DNA from: Linepithema humile
Taxonomy: Eukaryota > Arthropoda > Insecta > Hymenoptera > Formicidae
Reading direction: 5' to 3'
Assembly (NCBI RefSeq): GCF_040581485.1
Contig: NC_090132.1
Coordinates: 2,243,001-2,307,000 of the forward strand
DNA: 64,000 bases
Part shown: positions 1 through 11,600 of the stretch, one piece after another
How the letters are laid out: the number at the start of each line of letters is the position of its first letter
How positions within the stretch are numbered: the first letter of the stretch is position 1
The notes under the pieces: generated by a model
What the model was told of the DNA's origin: nothing
Database searches by the model: none
The model's input: only the letters and a program-made list of their open reading frames with translations
Position numbers and translations under genes: made by a program

Positions 1-1110
1 ATGGCGGGATTGATGTACCGGATTTCTGAACCACATTTCGAAATTTTCGTTCGTGTCAAAGTTGCATCCCCGTAAGTACCATTGGAATGCACATGATGAT
101 CGATGAGAGCAATCTTTCTTTGCCAGTTCGGACCGTCTCCTTGACCGAATCCGTTACATTCAGATTCTGTCTTCCAGCTGTCAACGTCACTGTCATTGAC
201 CATCATCGCACGCTTTTTAACCGTAACTCGTTTATATCGAATTACTTATTACGTTCGACGTGATACATAATCGTTGTGTCAACTTTACGATTCAGCTATG
301 TAAATAGTCTTACAAAAGTATTATTACATTCGAGAAGCCATTTGAGTACGAGTGTTTATTTATGATAAACTCGATGTTGTATTTTTTGTTCAAAGAACAA
401 TAGCGAATCCTTCAAGGAGCGAGTTGAATGTTAGCGATGTATTAAAAATGTAAATATTAATAATTCCTAATTTGAATGCGTAGCTTTCTAGTAATCGTTG
501 TGTTTATTCTAAAACAATAAAAAAGAAATAAATTTATATTATAAAAGATTCACTGTATAAGCAAATAAAAAAGACGAGATGACAAACATAATTAGCTACT
601 TTATGTCGTTGTCACACGACTGATGTACTGAATAAAGCGCGGCATACTTCAGAATAACTTACAATTAGATTCACAAAAGCAAAAGAAATTGATTCATTGA
701 ATAAATTTTATACTTGTAAACCCATAAAATAAATTATTAAGCGGAAATAATGTAGGTTCTTAGACTCTAAAGTCAAATGCGAGAGATTTATAATGCCAAA
801 AGTTTGATTTTTAATTCTTTCTTATTTTTTCTACAAATTGTTCTTAAAAATATCCTAATTTTTCCTGCGTCTAAATGACAGTAGTCTATTAAAATCTTCA
901 TCATTCTTCATTCGTTTGTAATTACAAATAATTTATGTATACTTTTACAATCCTGCTTATATCGATTACACCTCATAAACATCGATGACTTTTGATGAAT
1001 TAAAATTAACAGTTGAATGATGATGATAATTTGATGAAATTTACTATATGATTCGTGACAATTTATAAATCTTCAGACAAAGTTAAAAAACATTAAAAAA
1101 TAATATCCTG
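1..1110. other. DEPDC5 3' flank, AT-rich; possible exon edge at the window start
   Basis: Most of this stretch is AT-rich and non-coding and probably contains the DEPDC5 3' UTR. Minus-strand AATAAA hexamers lie at 503-508 and 355-360, about 600-750 bases after the stop codon. At the very edge, 1-206 is open on the minus strand from an ATG at 206 and runs off the window. On the plus strand a 71-base reading frame starting at base 1 ends in a textbook donor (GTAAGT at 72). Either could be a partial exon of a neighbouring gene; neither is recognised. Confidence 0.4.
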
Positions 1111-4100
1111 CTATTTGGTTTTTGTACACGTTTTCTCCTTCAACTCCCAACAGCTTTCCCAAAACAACTTGAGTCTGTTGTCTCCATTGGAACAGAAATG
1201 TCGGAAATCCTCTATGATTTTTTTCTGAAATAATTCATCGCCCGTCGAGGTGGACCTCCACTTGCGACTGACCATGTGATTCCAGGACCACAAAAAACCC
1301 ATCTAAAATCAATAGCAATTGTAATTTTTATTCAACAAAATCTGATACTGAATTCTTATTGCAGAAATCCACATTGTAACAACACATAATTTAATATTTC
1401 TCTCTTGTGTATCGACAAGAATTCTCATTAATAAATCCGAGTCTTGTTGCAAGTTATTAATTAATTCACAAAAAGTCGTACGCTTAAATATATTTATTAC
1501 TCACTCTTCTGTCCATATTATGGTCATCCTTATTTTTGCCACCAACATGCCTAGTGATGTACGCTTCATGCGGACTCGGCTGGTCCGGATGGACCGGATA
1601 CCTTTTCTGTCCCATGTTCCGCCGCACAACGTTGGTACCGGTCCGTGGACGCGGTCGAGTATTCGTAGTCGATGGCACTAGTATAAATGCGTTGCCAGTG
1701 AGGTGAACGTATTGACGATCATGCTCCGTGTTCTCAACTAAGCACGATACGAAGCCGAATCTCTGCAGAATTGCCTCTTGAAATAAAAATAGTCTTTGCG
1801 CGTACGTATCTTCCCGAAACTCTGCAAATATGCGTTTATTATTATTCATCAGATTTGCAATACAAAATGATGGTAGATTTGGTTTCGGGACAAACCTTCA
1901 AAGAGATATCGTTTATTCGTCATCAAGCATTCCGTGTCGAGTGGTATGAAAATAGGTCCTCTGAGAGGATCGCTCTTCAAGGTATATGGCAGTGCTAATA
2001 AGTCGCTAGGAATGGGCACCATCTGTATCCCGCACATTTGAGCTTTGCGATGCCAAACAAATATCTTACAGAAAGAGTAATCGTTAGCTATTCAATTTTA
2101 CACTTTTTAGGATGAGAAAGAGGAAGAGGAGATTGTTACTTACTAGATCGGCCACTATACTGCCGGACGATGCCACCCATTGCGCCACGAGTTCGTAAGA
2201 ATGATCAACTTTGTAAGTAGATTGATACCTTAAATGACCCCACTCGATCCTATCGCTTTTAGTATTAATGTCGATATCAAGGTGAGTGTGTTTATACAAT
2301 GGCACTGCAAAAAAAATACATAATTATATTTTTTATGATCAATTATTTTTATGATTGACATTTTTTATGAAACTATATATCTAAGCTCCTTATTAAAAAT
2401 TTTAGAAGTTTTTAATATTTTAGCAAATATTCAAAGATCCAAAGTATAAATCATCGTCGTGAATATTTCCATTCCTACCCGTGCAATTTCTATCGTCTAT
2501 CGATTCCGTCAAATCGATGTCGTCTCTCAAGAAAGGTGGAACATTGGATTCGTCAATCGTGTCGCAACTAGGTATGGTTATGGGAGATGAAACTGTTGAC
2601 AGTGTTATCGAAGATGTTTGTTCGCACCACCCTTTCGGCGGTCTCATCTCCACCTCCACCCACTCGTTCTCGAAACTCTGTAGATCACCAAGTGGAGCGG
2701 AATAATCCGCGGCTGTTATAAAAAAGAAACACGATTAAACAAATCGCAAAAATACCGAAAGTTTGATCGCGTTATTCACCTTTTTGATTTTCCTTATCTT
2801 GCACAATGTGATACAAATAAAATCCCAAGATAAATGGTTGCGAGAAGTCGCCGGATGCATGGCATATTAATTTGTCTTGAATCATTCCCTACACAAAGAA
2901 ATAAGTATTACAACGTTTCGTGAAAGATATTTCAAATATTTACAGATTTCTTTGTTGCGATGCATGAAATCTTATATTTAAACAAAGAAATGCTCTAAAA
3001 TATTATGTTTCTATGTTTAAAATAAAAAGTTTCTTTCCAAATCTCTACCTTCATGATATTAATACTTTGCTCGACTTCCACACCGCCTTCTATATGATTA
3101 TTTAACCATTGGATCGCGTCGGCACTAACAAATGTTTGGCTTGGAAGTGAGGGATGTTGCGTTAAGAAACCGACACCAGTCTGAGGGTGTTTCATGGCCT
3201 CCAAAATTTCCGCGTTCGTCGCATTGCTTTTTATCTTCGTCAACTCCATGCTCGTACTATGGACAAACAGATACACAATTATATTTACATCGTTACATAT
3301 TCATAAATATCGATGCATTTAAGGCTGTATTCAATGTGGTTGCCATGAGAAAGAGCTAAGCTTATAAGATTTATTATTTAGTTTTGATGTACATCGAGAT
3401 GAACTATTTTTCTGGTAAATTAAAAATTTTACCTCCTAATTTTAATTATTAATACCGATAAAATTCCATAAAATGTCTAATAAAATTGGTTTTTAAAGCG
3501 AGTGATTCGCAATGATATAACTAAAGTAAATTATTATACCTGTCGTCATTGGTATCAAAATGATCCTGTTGTTGTTGCTCGATCGACAACGGCAAAACGG
3601 CTTCGCTAGCAGGCGATACACGGCCTCTGTCCATCACTTTGGAGCCTGATCTAGTTCACATAGAAATAAGCATTGGTTAAATAATTGTACAGGCACAAAA
3701 AATTAATGCAAAGTTTATAAAGCTTTTGAATGTAAACTTGCAATCGTTATACTTTAAGAAAAGCAAAAATCTTTTTTTATGCACTTTACGTTATTTTTTA
3801 GTAAACTAGATTCAATCTTAACAAAAACACGATCACGATTTTACACGAAAATGATGCTACTGTACAGAAATTATGTGAATTTTATTCTTATAAAATTTTC
3901 AAAGACAAAAGACACACGAAATAGTTTCACGTAGTTCACCAAGTGTTCTTTTAGTCATAGACATAAATTTAGATTAAATAAAAGAAAAAAAAAAAAAGAA
4001 AAAGCTTCGATTATAAGCCATTATTTATCCCTGTTAGATCCTTAACTTTTTATTAATGATATTCAATACTGAAAAAAATATAAGCTGTAAGTAATATTTT

Positions 4101-5642
4101 TGTTAAATTGCAGTCCAATTAATTCTAAAAATTAATCGTTTTAGAAAAATAAGCGTACTGCTATAAGCGAACAAGCATAAATGCTCTACGTCACGTCATT
4201 TCGCAGCCAGTTGTATATCTAATGCGACTAAAAGAATACCCGATAAAATCGTGGGAGTCCGATATTTGCGTATTATTGCGGAAACAAAAACCAATAACGC
4301 ACACAAATAATAAGTTTAGTATTTTTAATCTGACTCGAGAAAGGAATAACAGAATAAGACCAACCTGTTTGGCACGTGGCGAGGAGTGTCGAGGCACGTA
4401 CGGGCAGTCGCAGCGGTATTCACTACATGCCTCTCCTGTACAGAGGAGTTCACCCCGTCACTCCCTCACTCACCACCAAAATATTCTACAGCGCGGAGCA
4501 TGGGTATAAGTGCCGTCGAACTTGGACTTTGCGTCACACGTGACCTTTACGTCTTCGGCACGTTATACCTACGCTCCGCCGGGTATTAGCCAGAAGATGA
4601 ACAGAAAAGATGAAAGAAGCTGAAAGATACAGAAACTATGATACAAACACGGTCCCTCTCGGGACCTCCTTACTTTCCTCCGAACGCGTCGCATCTGCTC
4701 CACGAGTGATGTTGAGAAGTGATATTAATCAAAGTGTCGTGGCGAGTGTGTTATCTCAAAAGCATAAACACGCACGTAAAGGTGTGAGGAGAGGCGCTAC
4801 ACTTCCTATTATTGTGTGACAAAATTATATATATATATGTAATCGTGTGTACATGTAACAAAAGGTGCTCGAGCATATATATTTTTTTTACGTGATCATC
4901 TCGCAAAATCAAAACACATGCATGATAGCGGTAGAGTTAAACATCGATGAAACATCATACGCAATGTGTTAATATAAAAAATATACTGTTGCATCCCTTT
5001 TTAGTTGCACCTGAATCTTAGCAAGATTATTGTCTATCACCAAAAGCGTGAAACTGAAAAGAAATCGATTTCATAATATCCATACGCATCGGCAATGTCG
5101 AATTCCAGTTAACTGACTCGATTCACTGTCTAATTAATGCTTCATATTTTCATCGTGCATTTCAATTTCTAATCATTCATATATATATATATATTCACAC
5201 TCAACGCATTCTTTACGCTAGAAAAATAAATTGTTTAATATTGAATGTACATTACTGAAAGTATAAAGCATTATATACATTTTCAAAATCAATCAAGCTA
5301 ATCAAAACACATCATGATGCAATATCTCGCTCCAGTCGTCAAACACGTTTGCAGTATGTAATAAACAAAGCGAAAATGATAAAAAAAAAAAAAAAAAAAA
5401 ATTATTGAATTGGAATAGTCCACTGAAAACGAAGGAGTTCGCAAAACCACATTATTAAAATTTGGCACAAAGCAACAATGCTCAAATCATCAATGTAGAC
5501 ATGTTCAAACCTTGGTCTCGGTTTCTCTGGCAGACGGTTGCTCCCGAGTCGCTCCCTGAAAGGAGAGCTGCCGACTAGACTGGTCTGGAAAGTATATGAT
5601 GACACGTATGGGTAACTGTGAATGGTAATGATCAAGCTGATG

Positions 5643-5685
<43 letters not shown>

Positions 5686-8600
5686 ATATATACATATATA
5701 TATATGTATCCGTTTAATGCGATATTCAACATTAAAAACGTCGCACTCGTAAGGCATTAGATCGTATGTAAAACGAGAGAAAAGTGTAGATCAAACATCG
5801 TAACATCTCACGCATAAACGGATAAGCTCGCTAAAATCATAGATGCACATTCAATGCAAAAATATCAAGCACGATCACAGTTATCGTGATATATTGTATT
5901 GTGTAAGCTGCTTGATCATTCCAAGTAACATGTATCAAAGAAGCGATTCTATCGAAACTCGGATATGTCTAACGAACATCGTGAAGGTCAACTAAAATTG
6001 CACCAGTAGAGATCATTTCACATCGAGGAGCGAGAGATTTTTTTTTAATCAAGACACTTCGATGTTAATGAATTGATTTCCCCGCGGTCGAAAAATTCAC
6101 CGTCTCGTAAAATTCTCTCCCTTGCTGCAACTTTGCTTCACGGAACTCGCAAGTTGGGAACAGTATACTGTGCACGATAGTCCGTAGAATCGAAGGCTTT
6201 CTCAAATTTCAAAGGCTTTTTTGAAATTTCTTATTGTCCTGCTCGTAATTAACTAGTCGCAAGCTCGTTCTTGAACGAGAATCTCAACGAGAACTTAGCT
6301 GGACTCAGCGTATCAAGGCTACAGGAGGGGAGGATGTACCTGGTTAGTGAGGAATATCAGGCTCGTGCTGTGCCTGCGTCTGGTCAAATGAGAGGCAGGA
6401 TCTCTTGGAGGGACACCACCTAGAGCTGTGGGGCTCTGAAACATATCATGCTGAATACCCCTCCCCGTACAAACATTCCAGCTACAAGTCTCTCTCTCTC
6501 TCCCTCTATCTATCGCACATACGTATACGTATATATAATATTGAATTTGTAAACCTATTTGTTCGTTGATCTTGTAACTGAATATGTAATATTGAGAATT
6601 TGTAATTTTCATTTCCTGTCAACGCACGCGTGTTTTCACAGATACTTTGATATGTATCTCGGAACGATCGTATGTAATATATAATTGTAATGTACAAGTA
6701 TTATATCGTCAAGTAGTAAATTAATACTGCTGAATGTTGCTATTGTACATATTATTGCTGACGTTAACGCAATGTGTCGAAAGAAGCTATATAAAAAGCC
6801 GTGCATTTTATATCTTGGTTTTAGTTTCTTATTTTATGTTTCAATGAATTCTCGTATTCCTTCTCCAGCATGTTATACAGCACGTCGCGATGCCATATTT
6901 ACAAAATTAGATTGTCAGATCGTTATTTGCTAGAAAGATTTTTATGCTAAATATGCTGACAGAGACTGCATAATTCAGAAGTTAATGTAAGATGTAAATA
7001 ATTAACAAAAGCATTAAAATAAATCTGCGAAAATCAATTAAATATGAGCATGCAACATTCAAGTATAAAATAGAGGAGATATTCCAGAAAATATCATTTT
7101 TATATCATATTTCCTCATATACGTATAAGAAAAAAAAATTGTCTCCGAAAAATTCTTACTCTTGTAAGCTGAAAATATGTTTTTTGTATCTTTTTTGTCC
7201 AAATTAAAAAAAAATATATAGAATAACTCCCCAAATAGTATAACATTATACAACAAAAACTATCAAGCTTCAAATATTATGTTAAGTAGAATAAAATAAC
7301 TGCAATTAAAATGCCTATAAATATAATCAGACGTTCCAAAAAGAAATTATTGGCAGTGCATAGAAATCTTTCACACAACAAAATTTACATAAAAAAATTT
7401 AATTAACAAGTTCTCGTTAATGATAAGACGACTTTCAATCTCTTTCCAGAATAAGATCTTGTTAAAATGCGATTACTTTTTGCAACGTCTCCTAATCTAT
7501 TACAGTTAATTAGACAGTTAAAACTCTTGTTGGAATAAGTAATTCAAAAATTATTAACTTTGTCTCTATTCATTTACTGAAAATTAGAAATGAAGAGGTT
7601 ACCCAGTTTTTATTGGGGTTTGGCCGTCGTATTTTGTTCAGCCACCCCTCGATGAAACGCAGGAAACCGTCCATCAATGATGCCTGCTCAGCATTGCTGG
7701 GCGGTGTGTATATGTCGCATCTCGAGGAACCCTCCAAAATTTTGCGGGTCGCATGATTGTGAAGTGGCAATAAAAATACCCGAAACCTCCAATATTTGAG
7801 AGCCTTTAAAAATACAAATGCACGTGTAAAAAATTAAAATTCAGATATTCTATTTATGCGTAAAGCTGGTTTTATCCAAATGCACATACTTCCACTAAAG
7901 CGAAATCGGTGTGGCCTCGTGTGCAAATATAATGATCCAGATAGTTCCAGTTGTAAGTCTCGAGTTTCTCTGTCGTGAAAGACACCCACGACACTTCGTA
8001 CGTGTCATGATGCGGAGCGTGGAACCGATATCGATAGTGAATATTGAAAGGTGGATAAGGATGCCTGTTGTATCACAATTATATTATATTATTACAGTAT
8101 TTGTTTGTCAAATTCCAGTGTAATTAATTAGTCAGTAGAAGACTCCGTAGTTGATAAAATTATTTACCTCGGACGATACCTCGTGACTGTTATAGAATTA
8201 TCGAACAGAGATATCTTATGAAAAATTCTTCCAATGCTAAGCAGATATTCTTCTTTAGGTTCGGACTCGGTCTGCCTGCCGCGTATTACTGTACTAATCG
8301 ACGCGGCGACATTGCTACCAACCACGTTGCTTTGATTTTTGTTAACCGATGGTAAAATTATTAACTGGAAACCCTTGATAACGCAATATTTACGGTTATT
8401 TTTCGGTGTATAAATCGATACAATTGCATTCAACTTAATTCTCTATTTATACCTGAGCCAAGCGCTGTGAAACCAGCTCTTTAAACACTTCTACGGTTGT
8501 GAGCGGTTTTTTGTATATCGCTCGTTGTTGAGCAAAATCAGCGTTAACGTCGTCCGGAAGCAGATTATAATCTGACACGACGTAATCATTTTGCAAACTT

Positions 8601-11600
8601 CGCTTGTCCGGAAAGTAATCTGTAGTGATAGGTAGGCACGCGGGAATCGTTAACGATTTCCAATCGACTCCTGTTCGAGCAAGGTTTTAAAAGTGATTAA
8701 AGTGATTAAAGATATCGCGCATCTATACAAGAAGAAACAGATAAATTTTTGGGCCTATTGAATTTGTACTCGTAGTTATAAAAAAAAAACTGCATAATTT
8801 TAGAAATAACATGTCTTAATATTTGATATTGTTTCTTTTCAATGTTTCATATTATTAAATATCTATTTCTTCGTCATAATATTATATAATCACAAAGAAT
8901 GGGTGCTCGATAAGATATCGCTTGTTGCGAACAAATAGAAGTTGTAGAAAAATCGTATTAAATGATGCTATTTATATTTGAGTTCAAATGAAAATTCTAT
9001 CATATAACAATTGTTGCTTTAAAAAAATATACTTTGCAATAAAAACCTTTCTAAACAATATTCTGAACAGTAATTGTGTGAAATAAAATTTTTAGAAGTG
9101 TTAGATTATCGAGAATCCACTACATTGTTCGATTTAACGCCCCTTTAACCCAATATAAATTATTTTTTCTCATAACGAAAACTACTAATACTAAATAATC
9201 TCGATTATACAGAATGTTTTAAAATATGCTAACCACATATTCTGCAAAAAATTGCTTAAAACGTTCATTGTAATCTAGATTTACTTCATTGGTTTTTAAA
9301 GCGTTTATATACATACGAAGAAATGAAAAAATTTAAGTTAATTTCAATTTAATTGAACAATTGTTTACTTTTATTCAAAAACTTTTCAAAACATTCTGTA
9401 CATTAAATTTAATCTTTATCATATTGAATCATTTATCCATCAATAAGTTCAATTGCTACAAAGATGCACTACTGAATATGCATTTGATACTTGTATTTGT
9501 TCAGTGTGTTGTAAAATTATATATGATAAAGATTAAAAAGTTGAAACACATGCTGTTTAACAATTATTAGTTAATGTGCTCGTAACAAATATTCTACGAA
9601 TAGTGATATGTCAATTTTGTGTTATTGAGTCATATAGCAGATATCTAATAAGTTTAGAATATAGATATGTATGCATTATTCATTTTATACTGGTGCAATA
9701 AAGTTACTCGATTATGTCACAGAACTACAGAAAAGAGAGAATATAATGTAATAAGCATCTATAAACAACTATGTATCATGTAGATATGCTTTAACATCGT
9801 ATAAATGTGAAGAACTGAGGCTGATATTGCAGAATACTAGCGAGAAGAGACACACATAAAATCGTACAAGAAAAGAATATTAATAATGCAAAAAGACATA
9901 AGCATGTGAGGTAAAGCTAAGTGATAAACACAAATTGTGAAATGCTTAGCAAACGATAAGCAACAGCCTGCGCGATAAATGAAAGGAAACTGAAAGCTAT
10001 TTTAGCGGTCACATTAGGCTTCTATATAAAAAGACACACCGAGAATATGAGAAGTGCGTTTTACACTGCTTGAAAATAAAGAGAGAAAAGAAATTTTTAA
10101 AAGTTACTGCACATATATATTACACATGCACAACATGTATGGAAAACAATTATGGCGAAGAAATGGTGAAGAAGAATTGTGAAGAACTATGTAATATATT
10201 AATAATTTCTACTTCGAACTAACGTCCCTAATAACAGACAAATGTATACCATAACCGAATCAATTCCTGATAGTGTATGGCGCTAACCTATGATTGCTGT
10301 AAAACAGCATAAGTGACATCATAGTTGTACATCACACATGTATCAATGCGTCCAGCGTTGCATCCCAATTAGACGTACCATAGCATGGAAGTAAATGTAA
10401 CAACATTATTCATATTGATAATGGAGAGGGTCTTGTAAAAATAAATATCGATATTTTTAAGAATGAAAATATTTTTTCTGCAAACTGCTCGTAAATGTTT
10501 GGAAATCGTCCGATGATGCAGCGAATATGATTTTATGAGAACGGAAATATAACTGCAAGATAGTGTTAAGCAAAGCTGCTATAAAGAAATACTACTTGTT
10601 CACATTGAACAAATGCAGAATTAAATAAAAAAATGGATTGCAAAAAAAAATGTTTAACGCATCATAAAATACTCCTTGTATTACATACATTGAGTTTTGA
10701 ATTGAATAAAAAAAAAAATTATGAATGATATTTTGATAGTATTTTCGCTTTGAAAATGCCGCTTTCAAGTATTTTCATTCTTTCATAAATCTTATAAATC
10801 GTGATGGCCTATTAATCTTTTTTGATATTAAACATGTAAATGTAATTAAAAGTCTAAAACGTGACGTAACGTAATGTAAATGTAATGTGTATATAATATA
10901 TATATATAATTTAAAAGTAGTGTGTGGTATACATTCATATGTAACATTATATTTGTATATAAAACACAAAGGGAGGAAATTAATTTTGATTATTCAAAGC
11001 TACACTATAATTTGGAGCCAAAACTAAAACTGCTCCTCTGCTTATTATATTAATAAGCATATCACTCAAATTACATCAAAAACTGAGTAAATTGATTAAA
11101 GCACAATGCGCGCAAAAAGCATCATATAACTTATTAGACATTGAATATTAAAATTGTGTGTATTACATAATGTAACTTGTTACTCAATCTCGAATAATAA
11201 ATCTCTAAATTTCGGACTCATGAAGAATTCTCTCTTTAAACTGTAAGGTTATTGAAAGTCGATAACTTTGTTGCATTTTTAGAATATATATACATGAAAT
11301 TATTAAATCTCATAGTATTTATATATAATATGTTTTAATTTAAAATGTCTGTATTAATTATTTAGACGACAAATTAGTAATTATGGAAAAAAGTATTAAT
11401 AAATTTTTGGACATGATAATGTTCCTAATACCTCTAGCATTCCCTGCAAAATGTCAATAAATTCAGATAATAATCAGAAACACTAAAGCAAACCTGTTGT
11501 AAGAGCAGGCGTCCACTCTTGCTCACCAGTGGCACCCCACAAAAGAGTCAAACTCTTATTCGCCATAGTTGAAGAAGGATTTACAGCTTTCTCTCCATTA

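Noticed and set aside
5402..5732. Two overlapping Tyr/Ile-rich minus-strand ORFs
   Set aside because: Only 5511-5584 is real (DEPDC5 exon 15). The rest is translated (TA)n microsatellite.
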